Positions 20,134-31,368 of a stretch of DNA of 64,000 nt are shown in pieces. The stretch comes from Helichrysum umbraculigerum (taxonomy: Eukaryota > Streptophyta > Magnoliopsida > Asterales > Asteraceae). The stretch spans positions 134,676,090-134,740,089 of the forward strand of contig CATIUR010000002.1 in assembly GCA_949592205.1 (NCBI GenBank), given 5' to 3'. The notes below the pieces were generated by a model that saw nothing but the letters and a program-made list of their open reading frames with translations, was not told the DNA's origin and made no database searches. The position numbers and the translations under genes were made by a program. Each line of letters begins with the position of its first letter. Position 1 is the first letter of the stretch.

Positions 20134-22120
20134 TGCCTTCTTACCTCATCAGGTAATGAAACTAAAGGTACATCTGCTGAAAAGTCAACTCAAGGACATC
20201 AAAAGATGCCGATGAGTGTGAAATCTGCTGAGCAACAGTTATCTGTTCTTGCATCCTTTGTTGCTTCCTATGAAAACTACATTCAGGGTAAAATCAATGA
20301 TCCGATTATGTTTGATGAAGACTATGATCCGATAGATCCTGATTATCTTGAGGAAATAGATCTCCAGGATCAACTTGCAATGTTATCTTGGAGAGTTAAA
20401 AATTTCTTAAAGAGAACTGGTAGAAAAGTGGTGGGAAATCGATCAGGGTTTGATAAAACCAAGATCAAGTGTTTTAACTGTCAAGGTATTGGACATTTTG
20501 ATCGTGAGTGTCAAAGGCCTAAGGTTGAAACTGGCAATAGCAAACAAGGTTCGGGAAGTTCTCTAGCTTCCAAAGCCTTAGTTGTGAAACAGTTAGATCG
20601 ATCTTATGATTGGCAAGCTCAGTCTGAGGAAGCTCTCATGGCTGAGATTGAAGATCAAGAGATAGCTGCTGAGTCCAAAAGCTATATGCCTACTAATGTT
20701 GAAGTAAAGGTGCCGGAGATTCAAGAGAAAGCAAGTGATGATGACGTGCTATATATGGATTCAATTGCTGATATGAGTCCAGATGACTTTGTGGCACGCA
20801 TGGCTGAAGTACAAACTGACAAGAAAAGGGTATGTTTGGATATTCTTACTCTTGCTGATGTTTGTTACCTAGTTACTGATTTACAATCTCAAATAAGTGT
20901 CTTAACTATGTCTAATCAGAATTTGTCATCCCAAATTAGCACTTTTAATGATTCTAATAAGACTATAATATCTGAATTTGAACAAGCTAAAAGTGATGTT
21001 CTTAGGTTAAGTACAGATAAGGTAGATCTTAAGAATAAGATTAAGTCTGATAGTTCGTTTAAGATTGCACTTAGAGATACCATAAATGAAAAGGCAATAA
21101 TCATAGATGGTCTCTATATGAACATTGATGACTTAAATCAAACAATAGATGATAGGGATATAGAGCTAGCTGAGCTTAAGCATAAGTTAGTTGAGCAAAA
21201 TCGTAAGATTGAGTTTAGAAATGGATAAAGTGCTAGATGCTCAACGTAGTGTAAAGGACAAGACTGGGATAGGATACAATGATGTACATCATCCTTTTAA
21301 TGCCAATTACACTAGTACTCCTGAAGATTCTGAAATGACAGATGCTAATCCTAAGAAAGTAGTAACTAACAAACCTGAACAGTCAGAGGCACAGAAGGTT
21401 CTTGTTAAGAATCTGTCATCTGATAATAGTAAGATATCACATCACACCAAAATACAGTTCGTATCGGGTGGAGTGATTAATGATACTAAGACTGATGATA
21501 AGGTTAATAAGGAGAAAACATATGATCCTTTAGTGCCTAAGACTCCAAATGAGAAAGCAAAAGTTAGTAAATCACGTAAACAGATGTCTTGCTTCAAATG
21601 TCACCAAAAGGGACATGTAGCTTCGTGTTGTCCAAACAAAAAGCCGGAAGCATCACATAAGTTAGTGATTAATGAACAGACACAGACCAATTCTAGTTCA
21701 GTTATGGACAGGTTAGGTACCAAACCAGGATTAGGTAGTAAACCTGTAAATATTCTGAAAAGAAATGGTAATCATAGTGTCTCTCCACCTAAACCTAAAC
21801 GGACTTATTCTCAATCTGAAAATGTTTTAAATAAATCTAGAGATAAGACACCGTCGAGATTTAGGACCCCTAGTAGAAACCACAGTCAGTTTGAGAGTGG
21901 TTCTACTTCACGTGCACAAGGACAAAGTTATGTGCCTAGGAGGTTTTCTACTCACTCTCCTCATAGGCAAAAGACTTCTGATCATCAACAGCCTCAAACT
22001 CCTGTGAAAGTAACCAAGACTCCTGATGAGGATAGTTATGGTTATTTCAAGGAAGTTCAGATTGTTGATGATAAGGGACAAACCAAGACCGTAATGGCTT
22101 GGGTCCCTCTTGAAAACTAA
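20134..22120 (+). pseudogene. Gag of element A, C-terminal part (two zinc knuckles, one frameshift)
   Basis: Continues the gag frame after element B. It contains a Y-E-N-Y-I block and a conserved D..IDPDYLEEIDLQDQLAML segment (20320-20390), then a CCHC knuckle CFNCQGIGHFDREC (20470-20511). A long coiled-coil-like region follows (about 20820-21200), then a second knuckle CFKCHQKGHVASCC (21591-21632) and the end GQTKTVMAWVPLEN before TAA 22118-22120. One frameshift lies near 21215, where the first frame ends at 21226-21228 and the second frame takes over. With the N-terminal part this makes a large gag of about 930 residues, similar to the large gags of B and E. It binds and packages genomic RNA. 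Confidence 0.85.
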
Positions 22121-23341
22121 TTGTGTACAACTTGTTATGTGCAGGAGCAGACTGTGAACAAGGACAGCTGGTGGTATGTAGACAGTGGATGTTCAAAGCA
22201 CATGACATGAGAGAGAAGTCTACTGAAGGACTTCAAAGAGAGTCTGAAGCAAAGAGTTAATTTTGCTGGAGACAAAGGAGGAGTAATTATGGGAAAAGGA
22301 AAAGTTTCAAATGGAACTTTGACTCTTGAGGATGTGAACTATGTTGAAGAACTAACTCACAACCTAGTGAGTGTTTCCCAAATCTGTGATAAAGGTCATC
22401 CAGTTCATTTTAATGAAAAGGAAGCCTTAGTCCTGAAGCCAGGATTTACAATTACTAAAGAATGGATATTGATGAGGGCATCAAGGAAGAAGGACATCTA
22501 TGCTATCAACATGGGTGTTCCTAGTTCTTCAATGGTATCTACATGTTTATTATCTAAGGCTTCGGAAGCAGACGCTTTATTATGGCATAGGAGAATGGCA
22601 CACCTGAACTGGAGAAAGATGAATTACATAACCAAAAATGGTTTGGTTCTAGGTGTACCACAAAAACGTTTCGAGTCTGAAGATAAGTGTGTTCCTTGCA
22701 TGAAAGGAAAGCAGCACAAGAAACCACACAGATCTAAGACTGAAAACTCTATCTCCTCACCATTTGAATTGCTACACATGGACCTCTTTGGCCCTATAAG
22801 CAAGAGAAGTCTAGGTGGCAAATGGTACTATTTGGTTGTCATAGATGATTATTCTAGATTCTCGTGGGTATTCTTTTTGGGATCTAAGGATGAAACTCCA
22901 GGAATTCTAATTGAGTTCTTTGATCTGGTAGAGAATGTCTATAAAAAGAGAGTAAAGCGTATTCGTAGTGACAATGGAACAGAGTTTAAGAACTCAACGT
23001 TGAATATCTATTGCTTAAGCAAAGGGATAATTCATCAATTCAGTGCACCTAATGAACCTCAACAGAATGGTGTAGCTGAAAGGAAGAATAGGACATTGAT
23101 TGAAGCTGCAAGAACAATGCTTGCTGATTCAAAGCTTCCGGTCATCTTTTGGGCAGAAGCAGTGAATACAGCATGTTATGTTCTCAATAGAGTTCTTACG
23201 GTTAAAAGACATAACAAGACTTGTTATGAGCTTTTAAACAATAAGAAACCTAACTTAAAAGGGTTTGAACCCTTTGGAGTTTCATGCACAATATTAAAGA
23301 CCGGTCATCAAGCTAAATTTGGTGAAAAGGTTGACGAATGA
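22121..23341 (+). pseudogene. Protease and integrase of element A (broken)
   Basis: In the same frame as the end of gag. The protease active-site block WWYVDSGCSKHMT (about 22169-22207) is followed at once by TGA 22208-22210. From 22289 the frame stays open through the integrase. The zinc-binding HRRMAH...CVPCMKGK lies at about 22585-22710. The DDE core follows with D in HMDLFGP, D in RSDNGTEF and E in NGVAERKNRTL, then the GFEPFG region. TGA 23339-23341 ends it within the conserved DEGFF-type block. Protease cleaves the polyprotein; integrase inserts cDNA with the 5-bp duplication seen for this family. Confidence 0.9.
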
Positions 23342-25585
23342 TTTTTCCTAGGTTATATGCCCAATTCGCCAAACAAGAGAGTCTTTAATAAAGTCACAGG
23401 ACGTTTGGAGGTAGTTTATAACATCGAAGTTACGAGCTACTCACCTGATGTTCATAAGGGCTTAGATTGGCAATTTGATTATTCTGATCTTTTTGCATCA
23501 TTTAAAGTTCCTATTAGTGACTATGTCAGTGATTCAGAGATAGCTGAACATTTAGTGTTTGAAGATGTGGATACTGGCCATACTTCAACATCGAGTGTTC
23601 CGAATTCTGGAATCAAGATAAATGTTGATCCAAATCAACCATCTACTAGTGGATCTCAAAAATCCAAAGTAGATACTCCTCTAAATGAAGAAGAGCGGAC
23701 TGAAAAATTAGTGGATGAAATCCTCACTCCACTGAGAGAGTTAAGAATATCTATGGGTATTGATAACTCACAGCTATCTAGAGAGGGTGTACCAGATTTG
23801 GAAGACATTCCTGAACAACATAGTGTTCTTGAGGAAATTGGTACTAACTTAGGAGATGAGATTCCAGTTGAGCCTATTGCTTCAACTAGAACGAGTAAGA
23901 ATCATCCCGTTGAAAACATCATCGGTGATATTAATACTCCTGTTCAAACAAGGACTCAATTAAAAGCTAGTACGTCTGAAAATTTAGAATACCAAAGCTT
24001 GTATACTGCATTGAAAGAGACAGGGATTCCTAATCAATGTCTTCATTCATGCTTTATCTCACAAGTTGAGCCTAAAAATGTTCAAATGGCCTTAAAAGAA
24101 AGCTCGTGGGTAGAAGCAATGCAAGAAGAACTATCTCAGTTCTCTAAATTACAAGTATGGGAGTTGGTTGACCTACCAAAGGGAGAATATCCAATTGGAA
24201 CTATATGGGTATTTAAGTGCAAGAGAGATGATAAGGGAATCGTTACTCGCAATAAAGCTCATCTAGTGGTTCAAGGTTTTAATTTACAAGAAGGTATAGA
24301 TTACAATGAAGTGTTTGCACCAGTTGCTAGGCTAGAAGTAATTAGGGTGTTCTTAGCATTCGCATCTTATTATGGTATAAAGGTTTATCAGTTGGATGTT
24401 AAGAGTGCCTTTTTGTATGACAAAGTGGAAGAATTGGTGTATGTTTCACAACCGCCAGGGTTTGCTGATCCTGAGTATCCAGATAGAGTATATCGTTTGA
24501 ATAAGGCTCTATATGGATTACATCAAGCACCAATGATGTGGTATGGAACACTATCAACGTATCTACTTGAGAATGGATTTACAAGAGGATCAATTGATAG
24601 TACACTGTTTGTAAAGTGGAAGAAGAAAGACTTTCTTCTCGTACAAGTTTATGTTGATGACATTATTTTTGGATCTTCTGATGAAAAGATGTGTCAAGAA
24701 TTCGAGCAAGTCATGAGAAAAAGGTTTGAAATGTTTGCAATGGGAGAGTTGAATTTCTTCTTAGGATTACAAGTTGATCAAAAGAAGGATGGATTCTTTA
24801 TTCATCAATCTAAATATACATATGAGCTATTAGAACGCTTTAAGATGGATGAAAGTAAGGTCTACAATACTCCAATTCCAGTCAATCATGGACTAGGTCC
24901 AGATACATCGAGTGATGGCGATGTGGATCCAACTCTTTATAGAGCCATGATCGGATCACTAATGTATCTAACAGCCTCTAGGCCTGACATAATGTTTGCT
25001 GTTTGTTTATGCGCAAGATATCAGGCTAATCCGAAAGAGTCACATATGCAAGCTGTCAAACGAATCTTTCGTTACCTCAAAGGGAAACCTAAGCTGGGTC
25101 TTGGGTATCCGACTGATGGAGACTTAGATCTCGTAGCTTATACTGATTCGGATTATGGAGGATGAAATCAGAATAGGAAATCTACAACCGGAGGATGTCA
25201 ATTCCTAGGAGGTAGATTAGTATCCTGGCAGTGCAAGAAGCAAAGCTCGGTAGCCATTTCTACATGTGAAGCTAAGTATGTTGCAGTTGGCAGCTGTTGC
25301 TCTCGAGTTCTTTGGATTCAACATCAACTGCGGGATTACGGGTTAAATATAACCAATACTCCTATGATGATTGATAATGAATCAACTATGTCGATCACCA
25401 ATAATCCGGTGAAGCACAGTAAAACTAAAAACATTGATATTAGACATCATTTTATTCGAGATTGTGCTGAAAAGAAGTTAATAAAGTTAGTTAAGGTTCC
25501 ATCATTGGATAACTTAGCAGACTTATACACAAAGGCATTCGACAGAGCAAGATTTGAGACGTTGGTTCAACTGAACGGAATGTGA
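23342..25585 (+). pseudogene. Reverse transcriptase-RNase H of element A (broken)
   Basis: Opens in the same frame after TGA 23339. A linker with NHPVENIIGD lies at 23895-23925. The RT blocks are WVEAMQEEL, FAPVARLEVIR, YQLDVKSAFLYD, LYGLHQAPMMWY and the YVDDIIFG core at 24648-24671, and RNase H has TDSDYGG at 25141-25161. TGA 25163-25165 interrupts RNase H, after which KSTTGGCQFLG..., KHSKTKNIDIRHHFIRDC and YTKAFDRARFETL run to the true end at 25585. Most of it is open (about 600 codons), so decay is light. It shares the copia RT domain order with D, but the sequences are clearly different families. Confidence 0.9.
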
Positions 25586-27348
25586 AATCCAGAGTGATTA
25601 GTCTTCCAAGGGTATTTTTGTAATAGTTAGTATTTTTATGTGTTAAAAAAAAAAAAAGGGGGCGAATGGCATTCATTTGCTTGTTACCTAAGGGGAATCG
25701 CCTTCATTAAAGAATATAAATATAATATTCTTTAAAATGTTTAAGTTTTTATCTGCAAAAACTATGGGAGATGATAGTACATTAGGAAAATAAGCTTCAC
25801 AATAATAAGCTTAAGTTCTAAGTATGATATGGTAGTAGGTTCAAATAAAGTTACTTTAGAACTATAGCGGTTTTATCAGGTATGTGTTTTTATTTATTTG
25901 ATTATACACCTATCCACAAAGTTATAATTTGTCTATTTTATTTAAAAGATTAGATGGCTTCATCATATGATGTACTGGTAGACAAATTATACGACATTTT
26001 CTAAAGCCTTAAGAATTTAATTAATTACTTGTTTATTATCTTGTGTTACTATTCTATGGTGTATGACATTAGTCTTAATTGTTGAATGATGGTATTGCCA
26101 TACACTATTATCATGCATGTTTTAATACAATAATTGACAAATAGTAGAAATATGGGTATTTATATAAATAACTGGTGACTTATGTTGTACTGAGTACAGA
26201 CCTGAAGCATTTAATTAAATTAATATTCTCAAATGTATTTTGAATTATTCTAGAAGGGATCCTCTGTTGTACTAAGTACAGATCTGGATAACATAGCATA
26301 CTCAAGGTATGTCTGATATTTGTCTGACTTTATAATTCAAGTGTATGTTATATGTTTCGAAAAGATACATCATTTAGTAACCGCTACCTTGAAATTAAAT
26401 GATGCAGTGTTATGAGTTTTACTTGAAATTCTTCTGTATGTCATACAATAGGAAGCACTTGATAATATTCATACTAACAATAAAGTGTTTGCTTAGAAAG
26501 TCGAGTATAATTTGTTTATGTGGATCATAATACTGGTAATCGTCTTGAACTGTCTATAATTAAAATATTCACTTTAAGTGAGTAATGTATTTATCAATTA
26601 TGTTATGTGGATAAAGGTACCTAAGACATAATTTTATAAATATAAATGTGTAAATGATAAAACTAGTTGTAATTTTATGGTAATTTATTTGAATTTCATG
26701 AGGTATGTATACTAACAATCTACTTAGACTTTTTAATAAATACTTAATTGCTTATTCTTTTTAATATGATCCCTATGCAGTTAAACTCTTAATCAGTTCA
26801 ATTATGTACTTGTTTTATTTAAAAGTGTTTAATAAAATGGTACCTGATACCACTGTTAGTTTATATGTTTCTTATTTTATTTTTAGCTTTGTGTTTAAAT
26901 AAAGTTAGTTTATTTTATTTTAATTTTCTTTTAATAAGTGTGTTACCCTTTGGAACTAAATCATACTAATTTCTTTTAATAATTGTTGAACAAACGTAAC
27001 AAACACAAGTGAAAATTAATTTTAATTTAGACTTGTAAAATAAACGGGTTTCTAATTTATACTTAGTATTTAATTCGCATTTTAATTTAATCCTGCGAGT
27101 TGACTTAGTCAACCTACGGATCGAGTTCTACTCTTGCGAATCGAAAATAAAAAAGGTATAAAGGGGTGGTCAAACGAGTCAAACCAACCACCGAACCCAC
27201 ATTATTCGTGAGTTCACTTCAATTCTGCGAATCGACGAATCGGCGAAACGAGACGAAAACTATTTTTCGTTTGATTTTGATCTTATACACACGGGAACGA
27301 GTTTATGAATCTGTAGCTTATATACAACATTAGATTGCGCATCTTTTG
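25586..27348 (+). other. Post-pol noncoding block of element A
   Basis: No gene is seen between the end of pol and element C. From about 25700 to 26790 it matches the post-gag block of B in order (see 14549-16218) and partly that of E. The palindromes TGTACTGAGTACA (26186-26198) and TGTACTAAGTACA (26268-26280) lie in it. At 27094-27260 the TGCGA(G/A)TCGAG motif reappears. 27344-27348 (TTTTG) is the TSD copy of element C. Confidence 0.75.
26186..26280 (+). promoter_or_regulatory. Paired 13-nt palindromes in the post-pol block of A
   Basis: TGTACTGAGTACA (26186-26198) and TGTACTAAGTACA (26268-26280) are perfect six-base inverted repeats around one central base, 82 bases apart. Equivalent copies stand at 15325-15337 and 15404-15417 in element B. 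They could be dimer binding sites or small RNA hairpins. Confidence 0.6.
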
Positions 27349-30271
27349 TGTAACACCCCCAAATTTAACAGTTTGCGGAAGCGACGTTTTGGGTGTTACT
27401 AATCAATAATCACAAGCACAAAGGATACAGTGAACGACTCTAAATGAGACGTTCGAAAAGTTATTACATTAATACATAAATAGTTTCAAAATACAAGCTC
27501 GAGTTCTAGTAAAATCCTAGAGATTCTAATACATAACAACTAGTACAAAAGTAATGTAATAAAATCTCCAAGCTTGTAAATGCATGCGACTCGAGCTAAG
27601 TAAGCTTATCCTGCTGGGCATCCCTACTGATGCTGTGTACCTGAGAAACATTACTAAAACGGTCAACCAAAAAGGTTGGTGAATCTCACAGGTTTGTAAG
27701 TAAGTAAACAGTTTGAACACACAAGTAGTATTTGTAAATCATAGCCAGCCAGTAAGTAACGATCACAGGTTATGCTCATCGTTAACTTAAGTTTTAATAA
27801 GTGGTGGTTGCAGGTTATGCTAACCGTTTGATACAATTGCCATGAGCCACCATAGTTGAAGCTTAACGTACAGTAAATATAGGTACCCCCTCATGAATGT
27901 AATCCAAAACATTCATACGGAACGAGTAAGAAACGCCCGTTTCTACAGGAACGGTTCGTGGTAGTGCTTGCTACCCCGGGCGGGGATTGTCAGTCCCATA
28001 TGGATCCATATACTAAAACTCGCGCTTATCACATAACTAACAACTATGGTTCAGGAGGATTTCATTGGATTAGCCGTAAACTCATGCAGTTGGCGTATTC
28101 ATAATCTCATACAGTAAGTAAATCATGGCAGCAAGTAAGTTTTGTGTGTTCATGTAAAACAGTAATGCATCTCACCCCTGAGTAAAAACAGTAAAGTAGG
28201 GGCTGTAAGACTCACCTGAGTCTGGCAGACAATGCAGTAAGTAAGCAAGTAGTATCCCGAACTAGCAACCCTTAGCGTCCTAATACGCATAAGGTTTAGT
28301 GAGTAAATGGAATACTTGTAAAGTATCCATGCTAGTTGTTCCCAAACTAGTTAATGTCCGTTAGTTTGTTTGTACGTTTGTATTCGTTTGTAAATCGTAG
28401 TTTGTATAAAAGTTGTACGGTCTGTTTGTTAATCAGTGTATAATAATAATTCCATCCATTATTATTATGTATTCATAGTAGTGGTACAGTTGTAAAGTAT
28501 ACTCGTATGATCGTTTGTTTGTATTACAACCTGTATCGTTTGTGTACGTTCCAATGGGCTTAGACCCCAAAGGGTACGAGTGAAACCTCGTAAGTATTCG
28601 TATGTATGTTCGTATCAGTTAACGTGTAATCCAGCACGTAACTAGTGAGTGAACTTGTAAGTTTGTATCGGATGTAATCTCGTGTAATGTACAAGTGTAT
28701 GTTCGTTGGAGTGTAATCTCCTAAGTATTTCCAAGTGTAATCCCGTACGCGTGTGTGAGTGAAATCTCATGTTTAGTTTAGTATAGTCTTGTACGTATTC
28801 ATGTGTTGTTGTATACTTTCAAAAGTATAGTATTTTCAGGTATAAGTAGCATCGTATTTGATTTAGTAGTTGAAAAGTGATTCCCACACTTAGAATATAT
28901 TTTGTTTTCTGATCTGGGCTTTCTGCGACACAAGGCTTGTGTCGCAGACCGTATGCGACATAAAGTCTGTGTCGTATGGATTTGTTTCTGATTTCGTGTT
29001 TATGCGACACAATGGTTGTGTCGCAGACAAGGGTACGACACAACGATACGACATAGTCGTTGTGTCGCAATCAAGCGATAAGTAAATTTTGTGTCGTAGA
29101 TGGTACGACATATAATGCGACATAAGCGTTGTGTCGCATACATTGCGACATAACGTGCGACATAGCGTTGTGTCGCATGGAATTTCGGTCCGATGCGACA
29201 CAAGAGGTCTGTTCGGAAATTTAGTTTCCGAAAACGTATTTTCCGGTTTCCGTTGGGTCTAGAACTTTTATACTAGCTTTAATATGTTATAATAAGTCCA
29301 TAATAACTATTGGTAGTCGTTTTTAATGTTTGTGGTGTCGTTTTCTTTAAAATGACCAAAACCGACATTTACGTTAACGTGTTAAAAAACGAGTTTAGAT
29401 TATATATTCGGACATCATTTAGTTAGGGGAACAACATGGAAGTAAAATAAATGTAATCGGAAAAGTTTCGAGTCGCCGGAAAACTTACAAAGTTGTCGAA
29501 TCAAGAAACCGAAAAGATAGGATTGTAGAGCTCGTTCTCGTGATCACTTTTCTCCAAACCGAGCCTAGCCTCCGAGGTGTTTTAATGGTGTTTTTAGGGT
29601 GTTTTAGTGTGGGTTTTAGAGAGAGAGAGAAACCGTAGAGAGAGAGAGAGTGATTGAGTGAGATGGTTGTGTTTGTGTGTGTAAGTGAGAAAGGAAGGGA
29701 GGGGGGGTGATGTCCCCTCCTTGTTGGCCGGTTGGTGGGGTCCACCAAGTGTGGATCTCACCACTTTTCGTATCCTCGCGTTCGCGCTCCGTGCGGTGTT
29801 CGTTTCCCCGGTCGTTTAAACGTTAAAATCATTTTATACGTGATTTAATATACGTTTTAAAATACGAAATAATACTCGATAATTAAGTTGAAGTATTTTA
29901 TCAAAATATTAGCTTTTTAAGTTATAAAACATAACTTTGTTTCGTTTTGTCGGTTGGTCGAGTTTTCGGAGAGTTCGGTGACATTTTAATTAAAACGTAC
30001 GTTTTCCGTTATATTATAAACATAATATAAAGTACTAGTCAAAGTAATTAAATAATTTCCCATTATTTAATAATCGTTTTACAATGTTCGCAAGTTTGTA
30101 CGATTGTTGTTTTATACGATATGTACGAATCGTATACGCGTATATATATATATATTCCATCCATATATACATATAGTAAATAACGTATATAATCCTATTT
30201 CATATTATATACAAGTAATAAACACGTAATTAGGAAAATTTTAAATTGGTCCTAATTTTGGGGTTGTTACA
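27349..30271 (-). repeat. 3' LTR of element C
   Basis: 2923 bp, no coding content. An array of GTGTAATC(T/C)CGTA-like words lies at 28560-28790 and a strong inverted-repeat array of TGCGACACAA/TTGTGTCGCA at 28918-29215. AT-rich AATATATT near 28892-28901 is a possible TATA on the minus strand. A GA run lies at 29619-29660, and a short TA run near 30140. Confidence 0.95.
28918..29215. repeat. TGCGACACAA inverted-repeat array in the C LTR
   Basis: About a dozen half-sites TGCGACA(C/T)AA and their complements TTGTGTCGCA alternate, many pairing as short hairpins such as GCGACACAAGGCTTGTGTCGC (21 bases at 28926-28946, six or more paired bases each side). The same array is at about 35036-35330 in the other LTR. 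It lies immediately upstream, on the minus strand, of a TATA-like sequence. Confidence 0.8.
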
Positions 30272-30430
30272 TTCTCCCCTTGTTAATAAAATTTCGTCCC
30301 GAAATTTGTTCGAAGTAGTAATCGGTAGTTCTATACTAGTCAGGTAGCTACAAGGTGTACTAGCAGCCTACAGTTGTAGGGTAGGTCCTACAGTGTTTGA
30401 AATCAAGTAATCGTTAAGTGGTAACGTACC
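30272..30430 (-). promoter_or_regulatory. Polypurine tract of C and 3' noncoding stretch
   Basis: The pyrimidine run TTCTCCCCTTG at 30272-30282 touches the LTR and reads as a purine tract on the minus strand. The remaining bases to 30430 are noncoding. Confidence 0.65.
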
Positions 30431-31069
30431 CTAAATTTTGTTGTCTGAAGGTAGTGGACATTGGGCCTTAAGATGGCCAGCACTCCCGCAGTTGAAGCAC
30501 AGCTTCGTCTTAGGGAAGTTAGTACTCTTAGGGTAGGACTTGCATCGACCGACGGGTATGGTACACGGTCCTTCATGATGCCGAGTGCATTGGGGACAGA
30601 AAGGTTTCATTCCCAAGTAGTTTCCGATGGGTTTGGAGGGAGTAATCTTCACTCTTTTTGTTGGAGGTGACGTACAGTCAGTGTCGGTATCCTCTTCAGT
30701 AGGAGTACTTTGTGAAGTTGGTGGTGAAGTAGGGTTTTCTAAAGCTATCAAACGTAGCTCGTACTCACGCATACGTATGTCATTTTGGAAAGCAATTCGT
30801 CGTAGTTCATCAATGTCTTCCCGTGCTTCAGTAAGTTGTTTTCGCAGCGAATCAATAGTTTGGTTAAGGTGGCTGACTGATTCAGCAGTCAAGGTTAGAT
30901 CAACTGGTGCCTTTGCAGCAGTTAGAGCAGCAGGGACAGCAGGTGCCATTGCTGATTCAGCGGAGTGTTCTGTATCACACTCGAGTTCGAGGAGGTAAGG
31001 AAACATCTTCGGTTCCTCACTGAGCAGTTCATATTGCAGTGTAGGGTTGTTGACGGAGTGAGTTGTCAT
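30431..31069 (-). CDS. Second zinc-knuckle ORF of element C (nucleocapsid-like, no capsid)
   Basis: A 212-residue intact ORF starts at ATG 31069 (MTTHSVNNPT). Residues of about 65-110 form a heptad-rich, probably coiled-coil segment (LNQTIDSLRKQLTEAREDIDEL...). An acidic/Ser-Thr/Pro linker follows, then a basic KRVKITPSK patch, a CPQCTRHHEGPC cysteine cluster and a classical CCHC knuckle CFNCGSAGHLKAQC. The pair of cysteine motifs mirrors the end of the C gag (CSKCSRHHNGSC and CCHC). It therefore looks like a nucleocapsid-only relative of gag that occupies the place of pol. RNA binding is a fair inference; the role is unknown. There are no stops or frameshifts. Confidence 0.75.
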   Translation of the reverse strand: MTTHSVNNPTLQYELLSEEPKMFPYLLELECDTEHSAESAMAPAVPAALTAAKAPVDLTLTAESVSHLNQTIDSLRKQLTEAREDIDELRRIAFQNDIRMREYELRLIALENPTSPPTSQSTPTEEDTDTDCTSPPTKRVKITPSKPIGNYLGMKPFCPQCTRHHEGPCTIPVGRCKSYPKSTNFPKTKLCFNCGSAGHLKAQCPLPSDNKI

Positions 31070-31368
31070 TTCCTACGAAATAAGTGTTCTATTTAAGAAT
31101 TTGCCTTAAGTAAGTGAAGTTATATTAATTTATCTGTTTCAAGTAACGAATAGCATACGAGTTCCCGGTCTCAACCAGTGTGAGATAATTGGGGAGGGAG
31201 TTTGGGTTACTGTATCTAAAGTGTAAGGCAAATTGTGTTGTCGGGGTTTAAGTAGTCGGTCGTTTCCTAATACTATTGTGTACTTAGGATCAAAGAAAAC
31301 ACACAGAATAATTACAGTTATACACAAGTCATTTAGCGAGAGATTTATGAGAAAACAGATTCGGGTAG
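31070..31368 (-). other. Spacer between the two ORFs of element C
   Basis: About 300 noncoding bases. No conserved motif or trace of protease or RT was recognised here, so pol is absent and not merely decayed. Confidence 0.5.

Noticed and set aside
28819..29203. Overlapping open frames on the minus strand, repeated at 34932-35314
   Set aside because: They translate the TGCGACACAA array in both LTRs of C; no protein family is recognised and LTRs are not expected to code.
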